Under the pieces are notes generated by a model that ran no database searches, had not been told where the DNA came from, and was given only the letters and a program-made list of their open reading frames with translations. A stretch of 10,771 bases of DNA from Oscillospiraceae bacterium (GTDB taxonomy: Bacteria > Bacillota > Clostridia > Oscillospirales > Oscillospiraceae). Each line of letters begins with the position of its first letter. Positions within the stretch are counted from its first letter, which is position 1. Made by a program: the position numbers and the translations under genes. Shown piece after piece: positions 1 to 7,154 of this stretch. Where the stretch lies: positions 1-10,771 of the forward strand of contig CADCLH010000082.1 of the NCBI GenBank assembly GCA_902802215.1, written 5' to 3'.

Positions 1-78
1 AACCGCTGACCTCTTGCATTTCAATCAAATCCGCCTTCGGCGGCTTTCCGGCGTTTACCGCCGGAAAGGTCAGCGGTT
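1..78. repeat. Inverted repeat of tRNA-derived sequence with nested hairpins
   Basis: Bases 1-12 are the exact reverse complement of 67-78, which lie inside the tRNA fragment. On the minus strand, 19 to 1 reads like a tRNA-Ala running from just after the anticodon through the variable loop into the T-arm, and it continues off the left edge. Between the arms lie two more hairpins: CCGCC/GGCGG (31-35/39-43, 3-base loop) and a 10-bp stem 44-53/59-68. The whole segment could be the junction of two integrations or an inverted duplication at an attachment site. Confidence 0.55.
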
Positions 79-99
79 CGATCCCGCTTATCTCCACCA
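67..99 (+). tRNA. 3' part of a tRNA gene (probably tRNA-Ala), 5' part absent
   Basis: A perfect T-arm is visible: AGCGG (72-76), loop TTCGATC (77-83), CCGCT (84-88). It is followed by TATCTCC (89-95), discriminator A (96) and encoded CCA (97-99). The variable-loop bases AGGTC precede it. This layout resembles the 3' half of bacterial tRNA-Ala. No matching D-arm or anticodon arm lies upstream. Bases 44-68 instead form an unrelated hairpin, so the gene is a fragment. tRNA 3' ends displaced from their 5' halves are typical products of site-specific integration, but that origin is inference here. The amino-acid identity is a judgement from the acceptor and T-arm sequence only. Confidence 0.6.
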
Positions 100-108
100 G
101 ATACTTTG

Positions 109-144
109 AAAAGGCTTGATTTCTTCGGAAATCATGCCTTTTTT
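109..144 (+). terminator. Rho-independent terminator after the tRNA fragment
   Basis: Stem bases 109-123 pair with 128-142 with one T/T mismatch (116/135), closed by a C(TTCG)G tetraloop. The 3' arm runs into six Ts (139-144). It sits 10 bases past the tRNA CCA, as expected for the native terminator of that tRNA. Confidence 0.8.
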
Positions 145-225
145 GTCGCCCAAAATCCGTTTCAACAGCCCGACTGTGAAACAAGTTTTTGCTTCAATCG
201 TCAGCAAAAGCGATTGCCCGCGCTC

Positions 226-254
226 TTGCGACTTTAGCTCTTTTGTGATAGTAT
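226..254 (+). promoter_or_regulatory. Candidate promoter of the restriction-modification operon
   Basis: TTGCGA (226-231) and TAGTAT (249-254) are separated by 17 bp, each matching 4 of 6 consensus bases. The region 145-291 is AT-rich and holds no gene. Just upstream are inverted repeats TTTTGC/GCAAAA (187-192/204-209) and CAATCG/CGATTG (195-200/211-216). They might bind a regulator, but no controller-protein gene is visible here. Confidence 0.4.
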
Positions 255-291
255 CATATAGATGAATCAGGCTGCAAGGAGATGCGCAAAA

Positions 292-1800
292 ATGTCTAAC
301 ATCCTTGATGCAATCTTAGCAAAGACAAAGGAATACTTGGAAACGATGCCTAAAACTGTTCGCAAAAAGAAGGGGCAGTTTTTCACTTCACTTGAAACAG
401 CTGTTTTTATGGCCGGGTTATTTGATCTGGATCGTATTCCAAAAGAGGTGGCAATTTTAGATCCCGGAGCAGGCAGCGGTATTCTTTCAGCTGCCATTGC
501 CGAGCGACTAAACAGCGAAAAAGCCTGCAGCGCCATTCACTTAACTTGCTATGAAACCGATACGGAAGTCCTCCCTTTGCTCCGTGAAAACCTGAAGCTT
601 ATAGCATCTCTTTCTGACATTCCATTCCAGTTTGAGATAGTTGAAGATGATTACATTTTATCTCAAGAGGACGATTTCAATGACAGCCTTTTTGCATCCT
701 GCAAGCAACAACGGTTTGATTTCATAATCTCTAATCCTCCGTATCTGCGTGTAATGCGCAATGATCCCCATGCGCTTGCAATGCCAGCCGTGGTACATGG
801 CGCGCCGAATCTTTATTTTTTGTTTGCAGCTATGTCTCTGTATAATCTTCGTGATAACTGCGAGATGGTCTATATTATTCCTCGCAGCTGGACATCCGGA
901 GCGTACTTTGAAGCATTCAGAAGATACCTTCTTTCCGATGGAAAGCTGAAACAGATTCATTTGTTTATAAGCAGAGATTCGGTATTTAAGGATGAACAGG
1001 TTTTGCAAGAAACCATGATTATCAAGGTAAAAAAGACGAAAGAACAACCAGACAGCATTGTTGTATCTTCCAGCAACAGCAACAACGACTTTAAGAGCAT
1101 ATCAATGCATACCGTCCCCTATGAAACGGTTGTTTCTGGTACCTCTTTATATGTTTTTTTGCCTACGACAGACGATGAAATAAATGTTCTCAAATCAATC
1201 GGCAGATATAAGAAAACACTTCCCCAGGAAGGGTTGAGGATGAGAACCGGAATAGTTGTCGATTTCCGTCAATGGGATGATTTGCGAGAAGAGCCCGGAG
1301 AACACATTGTTCCGCTGTTTTACGCTCAGCACATAAAAAAAGGGCGTGTGAATCACGAGCCGTCCGGGAAAGGCTTTGATTGGATAACTGACGAAAAGCC
1401 TGGATTAATCCAAAAAAACAAGAACTATGTGTTTTGTAAAAGATTTACGGCTAAAGAAGAAAAACGGCGCTTACAGTGTGGAATATACCTTCATTCTGAT
1501 TTTCCGCAATATGAGCACATTGGAACTCAGAACAAAATAAACTATGTAGATTGGATAGACAGCGACAGAGATTTGGAACTTCCAATAGTGTATGGCATTT
1601 ACGCCCTCCTGAATTCCACCTTGCTCGATCAGTATTATAGAATTTTGAACGGAAGCACACAGGTAAACTCAACAGAGATCAACAGCATTCCCGTTCCCCC
1701 TGTTTCGTTAATTGAAAAAATAGGGTTGCGACTCATAGAGACAGGCGATCTATCTACCGCCTACTGTGACAAAGTCCTTTCGGAGGTTGCTTATGGATAA
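292..1800 (+). CDS. Type II N6-adenine DNA methyltransferase, BsuBI/PstI family
   Basis: This enzyme transfers a methyl group from S-adenosylmethionine to adenine in DNA and protects the host from the downstream endonuclease. The SAM-binding region is clear: KKGQFFT (about residues 26-32, motif X) and LDPGAGSG (56-63, motif I). The catalytic NPPY is at 148-151. The C-terminal half, after about residue 250, would hold target recognition. The start at 292 is chosen over the in-frame ATG at 262 because AAGGAG (276-281) lies 10 bases before 292. The resulting 502 residues match the known length of M.BsuBI (501). The stop overlaps the endonuclease start by 8 bp, as in the tandem, overlapping BsuBI arrangement and unlike the divergent PstI genes. 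Base composition is much poorer in G+C than the genes to the right, which suggests transfer. The CTGCAG specificity is inferred from the family and the partner. Confidence 0.88.
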   Translation: MSNILDAILAKTKEYLETMPKTVRKKKGQFFTSLETAVFMAGLFDLDRIPKEVAILDPGAGSGILSAAIAERLNSEKACSAIHLTCYETDTEVLPLLRENLKLIASLSDIPFQFEIVEDDYILSQEDDFNDSLFASCKQQRFDFIISNPPYLRVMRNDPHALAMPAVVHGAPNLYFLFAAMSLYNLRDNCEMVYIIPRSWTSGAYFEAFRRYLLSDGKLKQIHLFISRDSVFKDEQVLQETMIIKVKKTKEQPDSIVVSSSNSNNDFKSISMHTVPYETVVSGTSLYVFLPTTDDEINVLKSIGRYKKTLPQEGLRMRTGIVVDFRQWDDLREEPGEHIVPLFYAQHIKKGRVNHEPSGKGFDWITDEKPGLIQKNKNYVFCKRFTAKEEKRRLQCGIYLHSDFPQYEHIGTQNKINYVDWIDSDRDLELPIVYGIYALLNSTLLDQYYRILNGSTQVNSTEINSIPVPPVSLIEKIGLRLIETGDLSTAYCDKVLSEVAYG

Positions 1801-2713
1801 AATAGAGACTGTCAGAAGCCTCCTCGTTTCTCTCGGTATGCCAAAACGGCAGCAAGCCGATATTTGCTGCCTGAGTATTCTTGCGATGGCCAATATTTAC
1901 CCCGGTTCAGATTGGAAGGATGCAACAAATGAATGGATTCGGATTCACGAAATGATCGCTTTTTCAAACTCCAATTACAACACTTCCTACGCTGAAAACA
2001 GTCGTGAGACTTTCCGAAAACAAGCCATACATCATTTCCGTACTGCGGCTTTAATTGAGGATAATGGAAAACCGACAAACAGTCCCCTGTACGGATATAG
2101 ATTAACTCATGAGGCTCTTGAGATCGTCGCCAATATCGGAACTGAAAAAGAAGCCGAACTTGTTTCTTCTTTTCTGAAAAGCCATGATAAACTGATAGAT
2201 ATTTATGCCTCTAAAAAGCGCATGACCATGATGCCCGTCAGAATCAACAGCAATGAGTATTTGTTTTCTGCTGGCAAGCACAATGAGCTGCAAAAAGCCA
2301 TTATTGAGGAATTCGCTCCCCGCTTTGCGCCTGGCTCCGAATGTCTGTATGTTGGAGACACTATTGAAAAAGATCTGGTAAAGAACACAGAGAAGCTGAA
2401 GCAGTTAGGGTTTGAGATTACTCTGCATGACAAAATGCCTGACGTTGTTCTCTACCGAGAGGATAAAAACTGGCTGTACTTTGTTGAGTCGGTTACATCG
2501 GTCGGGCCGATGGACCCAAAGAGAATAATTGAAATCAGCAGTATGACAGATCATGTTTCGGCCGGCAAAATCTTTGTTACTGCGTTCCTTGATTTCTCTA
2601 CCTATAAGAAGTTCTCTAATGCGCTCGCATGGGAGACAGAGGTCTGGATTGCAGAAATGCCCGACCACATGATTCATTTGAACGGAGATAAGTTTTTGGG
2701 ACCAAGATCATAA
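1793..2713 (+). CDS. Type II restriction endonuclease, BsuBI/PstI family
   Basis: The predicted product cleaves unmethylated DNA, probably at CTGCAG as BsuBI and PstI do. The 306-residue length is close to R.BsuBI (316). The C-terminal half carries the family's nuclease core: VGDT (187-190), then PDVVLY (216-221), then a beta strand into VESVTSVGP (231-239). P216-D217 and E232 are the likely PD-(D/E)xK-type residues, with the usual lysine replaced in this variant. PDHMIHLNG (290-298) near the C-terminus is another family-like block. The ATG at 1793 is preferred because CGGAGG (1781-1786) sits six bases upstream, inside the methyltransferase gene. The 8-bp overlap suggests translational coupling, so methylase is made first. 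The product family is fairly certain; the exact target is not shown by the sequence. Confidence 0.86.
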   Translation: MDKIETVRSLLVSLGMPKRQQADICCLSILAMANIYPGSDWKDATNEWIRIHEMIAFSNSNYNTSYAENSRETFRKQAIHHFRTAALIEDNGKPTNSPLYGYRLTHEALEIVANIGTEKEAELVSSFLKSHDKLIDIYASKKRMTMMPVRINSNEYLFSAGKHNELQKAIIEEFAPRFAPGSECLYVGDTIEKDLVKNTEKLKQLGFEITLHDKMPDVVLYREDKNWLYFVESVTSVGPMDPKRIIEISSMTDHVSAGKIFVTAFLDFSTYKKFSNALAWETEVWIAEMPDHMIHLNGDKFLGPRS

Positions 2714-2716
2714 AGA

Positions 2717-2764
2717 AAAGGCCGTTTCCACGTACCATGCAGATCGTGAAAGCGGCCTTTTTTT
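2717..2764. terminator. Bidirectional terminator between convergent genes
   Basis: GGCCG (2720-2724) pairs with CGGCC (2753-2757), TTT with AAA, and CACG (2729-2732) with CGTG (2745-2748), leaving small bulges. A run of seven Ts (2758-2764) follows on the plus strand. On the minus strand the stem is followed by TTTTC, so the element can end both the endonuclease transcript and the alpha-galactosidase transcript. Confidence 0.82.
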
Positions 2765-2796
2765 GTTGCCCGAAATGCGGTTCACCGTGAAACGGA

Positions 2797-5043
2797 TTAA
2801 AATCCATTCGATATTGTGCCGGAAAAGCGCTTGGCGAGCGGGATCCCGGAGCGCAGCGCGGCGCCGGAGCACTCCGCGGAGAAGCCGCCGTCGCGCATCG
2901 TATAGTGGCGGTCGGCCAGACGGACCACCATCCCCTCCGCGTCGAGCTCGATGGGGGTGATGTGCTTGAGCAGATTCCCGAAGGGCGCCACCCGCAGCAG
3001 CTGCGGCCGGGCCTCGACGCGGTAGAGCCGGTCCGGCTCCAGGCCGTTCACGCTGAGCCACTCGATCTCGGGTCCCGCCGGGACCAGCCTGTGAAACAGC
3101 GCGCAGAGCGTCTCCTCCCCGCTGCTCACCTGCCAGCACACGGCCCCCTCCTCGGCGCGGTTTCGGCTGAAGCGGCCGAACTGGAAGGTCTTTCGGTGCT
3201 GCTTGTACCAGTCTATCGTCTCCTTCAGCTCGGCGGCCTCGACCGGCTTCATGCCGTCGAGATCGAACTCCACGCCGAAGGCGCCGAAAAAGGCCGCGTT
3301 GGCCCGGGTGGACAGGGGCGTGGCGCGGAGCGTCATGGAGTGGGGCGCGGCGGAGATGTGCGCGCCGACCGCGCTCTGGGGATAGAGGCAGAACAGTCCG
3401 TCCTGGATGTCCAGACGCTCGATGGGATCGGTGTCGTCCGAGCCCCAGATCTGCGGGGCGAAGCAGAGCATGCCGAGGTCGAAGCGGTTCCCGCCGGAGG
3501 CGCAGGCCTCGAGCAGGATCTGTGGGCGCGCATCAAAGATGCGGTGAAGCACCTCGTAGAGCCCGAGGATGTAGGCGTAGGCCTTGTTCCCGCTCACCGG
3601 GGAGTGCCGGTTCATGTCCCATTTCACATACCGGACGTCTGCCCGGTCGAGGATCGCGGATACGTTTTCGACGATATAGTCCCGCACCTCGCTCTTCGTC
3701 AGGTCGAGCAGGAGCTCGTTGCGGCCCTGGAAGGCGTCGGTCCCCGGCGGGGTGAGCACCCAGTCGGGATGCCTGCGGTAACACTCGGAGTCGGGATTCA
3801 CGGCCTCGGGCTCGAACCAGAGGCCGAACTGCATGCCGAGCGCGCGGAGCTTTTTCGACAGGCCATCCAGCCCGTTCGGGAGCTTGCGGCGGTTGACGCT
3901 GTAGTCGCCGAGGCCCGCGGTGTCGCTGTCCCGCGCCCCGAACCAGCCGTCGTCGAGCACAAAGAGCTCGCAGCCGAGCTTCTTCGCCTTTTTTGCGAGG
4001 GAGAGCAGCTTTCCCTCGCTGAACTTGAACATGCAGCCCTCCCAGCTGTTGTAGAGCACGGGGCGTTCTCTGGATTGCCACGCCGGGGGGATGACGGCCC
4101 TGTTGACAAAGCGGTGCATGTTCTCCATCAGCCCGTTCAGGCCGCGGTCGGACCACGCGGCGACGGCCTCGGGCGTCTCGAGACGGCCGCCGGGCAGCAG
4201 TTCGAGGCACAGCCCCTCGGGGCTGATCCCCTGCAGCACGCGCGTAAAGCCCTGGGCGGAGCGCTGGACCGTGGAGCGGTGGTTCCCGGACCAGAGCAGG
4301 TTGAAGCCGTACACCGTGCCGGCGTCGTCCGTCGCGCCGGTCTCGGAGAGCAGGAAGCCGGGGTTGTGGCGGTTGGAGGAAAAGCCGTTGGCGCTCTCGT
4401 TGACGACGCGGGCCTGCGCGGCGGGGACCGTGTGCCGGTGCGTCTCCCGGATCCAGCCCCCGTCGAAGGTGCTGACCGTGAAGCGGCCGTGGAGGTCCGC
4501 GCACGCGCTCATCAGCTTCGTGACCCGAAGCGGCTTGTCCGAGCCGTTCATCAGCACGGCCTGCCGCACGAGCGCCGTCTCAAACAGCGAGAAGCGAAGC
4601 TCGAGCGTGAGGCCCTCCAGAAGCCTGTTTTTGGATGTGAACACGAGCCTCAGCGTCTCCTGCTCTCCCCTGGCGTGCGGGAGCACGGCGTCGGGTTCCT
4701 CGTGCTCCGGGACCGCGAAGGAGGAATAGACGAAGTCGGGGCAGATATCCTCGCCCTCATACAGCAGCTCGATCGGGCTCTCCCGGTAGTCGCCGGAGCC
4801 GCGCTCGGACCAGGCGAGCGGCAGCGCGTCGAGGCAGCTGCGTGAATCGCCCTCCTTATAGAGCACGTCCGTCCCCCATCCGAACAGGGTCTCGCAGCCG
4901 AGCGCCGCGAAGTCGTCCTCCCCGAGCGGCGCGCCGAGGTGCAGCAGCTGCGCCTTCCCGAAGGCGATCTTCAGGATGCAGCTGAGCCTTTCGTTGCCGA
5001 TATAAAAGAACTGTTCGCTTTCCTTTTCAACATGCTTGATCAT
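2797..5043 (-). CDS. Alpha-galactosidase, glycoside hydrolase family 36
   Basis: This retaining enzyme releases terminal alpha-1,6-galactose from melibiose, raffinose and stachyose. The 748 residues are the usual size of bacterial GH36 alpha-galactosidases. An N-terminal beta-sandwich region (about 1-320) is followed by the catalytic barrel. LFVLDDGWFG (360-369) and GLWFEPEAVNPDS (407-419) mark the sugar-binding strands. KWDMNR (474-479) holds the nucleophile D476, and GSDDTDPIER (534-543) holds the acid/base, most likely D536. A C-terminal beta domain completes the protein. No signal peptide is present, so it is cytoplasmic and needs imported oligosaccharide. The start is supported by GAGGA seven bases upstream and by a strong promoter. 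It stands alone, with no transporter or regulator gene beside it. Its G+C-rich composition fits the host chromosome. Confidence 0.95.
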   Translation of the reverse strand: MIKHVEKESEQFFYIGNERLSCILKIAFGKAQLLHLGAPLGEDDFAALGCETLFGWGTDVLYKEGDSRSCLDALPLAWSERGSGDYRESPIELLYEGEDICPDFVYSSFAVPEHEEPDAVLPHARGEQETLRLVFTSKNRLLEGLTLELRFSLFETALVRQAVLMNGSDKPLRVTKLMSACADLHGRFTVSTFDGGWIRETHRHTVPAAQARVVNESANGFSSNRHNPGFLLSETGATDDAGTVYGFNLLWSGNHRSTVQRSAQGFTRVLQGISPEGLCLELLPGGRLETPEAVAAWSDRGLNGLMENMHRFVNRAVIPPAWQSRERPVLYNSWEGCMFKFSEGKLLSLAKKAKKLGCELFVLDDGWFGARDSDTAGLGDYSVNRRKLPNGLDGLSKKLRALGMQFGLWFEPEAVNPDSECYRRHPDWVLTPPGTDAFQGRNELLLDLTKSEVRDYIVENVSAILDRADVRYVKWDMNRHSPVSGNKAYAYILGLYEVLHRIFDARPQILLEACASGGNRFDLGMLCFAPQIWGSDDTDPIERLDIQDGLFCLYPQSAVGAHISAAPHSMTLRATPLSTRANAAFFGAFGVEFDLDGMKPVEAAELKETIDWYKQHRKTFQFGRFSRNRAEEGAVCWQVSSGEETLCALFHRLVPAGPEIEWLSVNGLEPDRLYRVEARPQLLRVAPFGNLLKHITPIELDAEGMVVRLADRHYTMRDGGFSAECSGAALRSGIPLAKRFSGTISNGF

Positions 5044-5077
5044 GCCGTTTTCCTCGTATTCTGTATGATCTGATTCT

Positions 5078-5097
5078 GAGCCGCGCCCTCGCGGCTC
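5078..5097. repeat. 8-bp perfect hairpin in the alpha-galactosidase leader
   Basis: GAGCCGCG (5078-5085) and CGCGGCTC (5090-5097) pair around CCCT. No T-run follows on either strand, so it is not a terminator. It lies between the start of transcription and the ribosome site, and could be an operator half-site pair or an mRNA-stabilising structure. Confidence 0.55.
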
Positions 5098-5109
5098 CGT
5101 ACGCTTTGT

Positions 5110-5138
5110 ATTGTATGCAACATCCGCTTTTGCGTCAA
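5110..5138 (-). promoter_or_regulatory. Sigma-A type promoter of the alpha-galactosidase gene
   Basis: On the minus strand TTGACG (5138-5133) and TACAAT (5115-5110) are separated by exactly 17 bp, each one base from consensus. Transcription would start near 5103, leaving a leader of about 60 bases. The promoter is strong on paper, so sugar control would need a repressor site or catabolite control that I cannot identify. Confidence 0.75.
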
Positions 5139-5204
5139 GTGGTCAGGCGCGCTTGTTTTTTTGTCCGGGGACGCTCGAAACGGTTTTCAAAACGGTCTCC
5201 TTCA

Positions 5205-5213
5205 TGCTATAAT
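5205..5213 (+). promoter_or_regulatory. Extended -10 promoter of the three-gene operon
   Basis: TATAAT (5208-5213) is preceded by TG one base upstream (5205-5206), the extended -10 form. The -35 position 17 bp upstream holds only TTTCAA (5185-5190). Transcription from about 5220 fits the ATG at 5248 with GGAGG at 5234-5238. Confidence 0.7.
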
Positions 5214-5247
5214 GGTGGCAAATCAACGTGATCGGAGGCTGATCCCT

Positions 5248-6390
5248 ATGCCGCCCAGCAGACACAGCTCCAGCTCCCATTCGTCGAGGTCGTCTTCTTC
5301 CCGATCCTCGTCCCGCTCGTCCTCCTCGCGCTCCTCCTATTCCTCCTCCCGCTCGTCCTCCTCCCGCGGGCCGAGCTCGCATTCCTCCGGCTCGTACTCG
5401 TCGCGCCCGAGCTCCTTTTTCGGCAGGTCTTCGTCCTCTCCGGGGCCGAGCCGGCATTCCTCCGGCAGCTTCGGCAGCGCGCCGGCTGCGCAGTCCGGGG
5501 GGCGGGACTGGCGTCCGCGCGTGAACCAGCCGACCGGCTTCGTCTCGGCGACCCACAGGCGGCCGGTCTACTATTACGGCAGGAAGCACAGCTACGCCTA
5601 TTACCCGGAGGACTGGACCGACGCGGAGACCGGGGCCAGCTACCAAAAGGGCTATTACGACGAGAACGGCCAGCGCTATGAAAACGTGGCCTTTGAGGAA
5701 AACGGCAAGTATAAAAGCGTGGTCTGCGGCTGCCCCTACTGCGGGCTGGACACGATCCTGGATCTCGGGGCCGACGCCGCCGCGGGGCATTCGCTGAAAT
5801 GCCCGAACTGCGGCGGGCCGATGGAGATCCGCTCCGAGCTCGATACGATCCTGAGCGAGGCGCCGGAGAACACACATGCCTACAACTCCGAAGAATCCCT
5901 GCGAAACGCCTTCCCGCAAAAGAAGAAAAAGGCCCGGCTGTGGCCCGTCGTGCTCGCGCTGATGCTGGCCTTCAGCGCCGTCAACCGCGTAAGAGCGCGC
6001 TTTCGTCCCGAGCCCGTCCAGCAGCTCCCGACCACGGTGAGCAGCGGGAACACGCTCTCTCTCGCTCCGTTCGGGGACCACCTGTTTCTCGAAAAGCAGG
6101 AGGACGGCAGCTACCATGTCGTCACCGACGTCCTCCGCGCTGACAAGCTTCTGGACTACGAGCGGGACTCCGACAACTATTACGACGAGGCCTCCGACTG
6201 CTGGCTGTGGTACAACACCACGGTGGAGCCCGCCGTCTGGCAGTACTGGTACGAGGGCGTCTCCTCGGATTTCGGGGACTACGGCTGGATGGAACATGAT
6301 GCCGAAGGCTGGCACATCGAGGCGTCCGAGGGGAACTGGATCCCGCTCCCGGAGAAGTATGACGCCTCCGGGCTGTGGTACATCGGATAA
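5248..6390 (+). CDS. Ser/Arg-repeat zinc-ribbon membrane protein, function unknown
   Basis: I do not recognise this 380-residue protein. Residues 1-80 are almost wholly serine with regularly placed arginine and some histidine, an SR-type low-complexity tail. A Tyr-rich segment (107-119) follows. Five cysteines, C160, C162, C165, C185 and C188, form a CPYC...CPNC zinc ribbon. KKKKAR (224-229) precedes a short hydrophobic segment (about 231-245). The C-terminal 130 residues are acidic and rich in Trp and Tyr, with no recognised domain. The lysine cluster suggests the N-terminal part is cytoplasmic and the C-terminal part outside, but basic residues also follow the segment. The start is set by GGAGG nine bases upstream and by the promoter at 5208; the earlier in-frame ATG at 5212 overlaps that promoter. 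The gene lies 22 bases before the nucleosidase gene and probably shares its mRNA. Confidence 0.8.
   Translation: MPPSRHSSSSHSSRSSSSRSSSRSSSSRSSYSSSRSSSSRGPSSHSSGSYSSRPSSFFGRSSSSPGPSRHSSGSFGSAPAAQSGGRDWRPRVNQPTGFVSATHRRPVYYYGRKHSYAYYPEDWTDAETGASYQKGYYDENGQRYENVAFEENGKYKSVVCGCPYCGLDTILDLGADAAAGHSLKCPNCGGPMEIRSELDTILSEAPENTHAYNSEESLRNAFPQKKKKARLWPVVLALMLAFSAVNRVRARFRPEPVQQLPTTVSSGNTLSLAPFGDHLFLEKQEDGSYHVVTDVLRADKLLDYERDSDNYYDEASDCWLWYNTTVEPAVWQYWYEGVSSDFGDYGWMEHDAEGWHIEASEGNWIPLPEKYDASGLWYIG
5266..5412 (+). repeat. Low-complexity Ser/Arg codon repeat with a 24-bp duplicate
   Basis: The bases encoding residues 7-55 consist mainly of TCC, TCG, AGC and CGC codons in short tandem patterns, prone to replication slippage. 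A longer motif, GGGCCGAGC followed by GCATTCCTCCGGC, occurs at 5368-5391 and again 75 bases later at 5443-5466 with two changed bases, duplicating a GPS-x-HSSGS peptide. Confidence 0.7.
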
Positions 6391-6412
6391 AACAGAACAG
6401 GAGGGAAAACCT

Positions 6413-7129
6413 ATGACCGAGCAGACGCCGATCCGCATCGGCATCATCGGAGCCATGGACGCGGAGGTCGCCTCCCTGCGCGAAGAGGCCAACGCCGCCG
6501 ATATCGTCCGGATCGCGGACATGGAATTCTGCGAGGGATGTCTCGACGGCCGGGACGTGGTGATCGCCAAGTGCGGCATGGGCAAGGTCAACGCGGGGAT
6601 CTGCGCCCAGATCATGGTCACGCGCTTCGGCGTGAACCGGATCATCAACACCGGAGTCGCGGGTTCGCTCGACGCAAAGCTCCGGATCGGCGACTTCGTG
6701 ATCTCGACCGAGGCCGTGCAGCACGACTACGACGTGAGTCCCATCGGCTATCAGCCGGGCGAGATCCCCTATACCGGTCTGGTCGCCTTCCCGGCGGACG
6801 AGACGCTGCGCGCGCTCGCCCTCCGGGCCGTAAAGGACAACGCGCCGGACAGCGCCGTCTTTGAGGGGCGGATCTGCTCGGGCGATCAGTTCATCGCTTC
6901 CCGGACGCAGAAGGAGTCGATCCGGCAGCGCTTCGGCGGTCTCTGCTGCGAGATGGAGGGCGCCGCCGTCGCGCAGGCCTGCCATCTCAATCATGTCCCC
7001 TGGGTGGTGATCCGCACCGTCTCCGACTCCGCCGACGATTCGGAGGAGCTCTCCTTCGCTCTCTTCGCCGAGACCGCGGCGCGGGAGGGCGCGCGCATCG
7101 TGCGCGAGATGGTGGGACAGATCCGCTGA
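6413..7129 (+). CDS. mtnN: 5'-methylthioadenosine/S-adenosylhomocysteine nucleosidase
   Basis: This cytoplasmic enzyme cleaves adenine from methylthioadenosine and S-adenosylhomocysteine, clearing by-products of polyamine synthesis and SAM-dependent methylation. The 238 residues are the family length. IGIIGAMDAEV (9-19) carries the conserved E18, KCGMGKVNAG (53-62) and NTGVAGS (79-85) form the nucleoside pocket, and CEMEGAAVAQ (179-188) supplies E182. TVSDSADD (202-209) supplies the catalytic aspartate D205. All key residues of the enzyme are present. AGGAGGG (6399-6405) lies seven bases before the ATG, a strong ribosome site. It sits between the Ser-rich gene and the rhodanese gene with short gaps (22 and 25 bases), so the three appear co-transcribed. 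A futalosine or deoxyadenosine substrate is also possible in this family. Confidence 0.95.
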   Translation: MTEQTPIRIGIIGAMDAEVASLREEANAADIVRIADMEFCEGCLDGRDVVIAKCGMGKVNAGICAQIMVTRFGVNRIINTGVAGSLDAKLRIGDFVISTEAVQHDYDVSPIGYQPGEIPYTGLVAFPADETLRALALRAVKDNAPDSAVFEGRICSGDQFIASRTQKESIRQRFGGLCCEMEGAAVAQACHLNHVPWVVIRTVSDSADDSEELSFALFAETAAREGARIVREMVGQIR

Positions 7130-7154
7130 ACGCCCGTATGAGAGAGGAAACGCC

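Noticed and set aside
262..291. Upstream ATG for the methyltransferase, adding ten residues
   Set aside because: It has no ribosome site and overlaps the predicted transcription start region, whereas the ATG at 292 has a strong AAGGAG at proper distance.
2781..2805. Short palindromes TTCACCGTGAA and GGATTAAAATCC near the end of the alpha-galactosidase gene
   Set aside because: Both are short and lie beside a clear terminator, so they are likely chance symmetries.
2905..4845. 646-codon open frame on the plus strand opposite the alpha-galactosidase gene
   Set aside because: It mirrors a clear GH36 gene in very G+C-rich DNA, where stop codons are rare in other frames. It has no recognisable domain and no ribosome site.
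5212..5247. Earlier in-frame ATG for the Ser-rich protein
   Set aside because: It overlaps the TATAAT box, so it would not be on the mRNA; the ATG at 5248 has GGAGG upstream.
5266..5412. Possible CRISPR-like or tandem repeat array
   Set aside because: The periodicity is that of Ser and Arg codons inside an open frame with a start signal; there are no unique spacers.
5143..6651. 502-codon minus-strand frame across the Ser-rich gene and the start of the nucleosidase gene
   Set aside because: It crosses two well-supported genes and encodes repetitive Arg/Gly/Ala stretches produced by reading Ser codons backwards.
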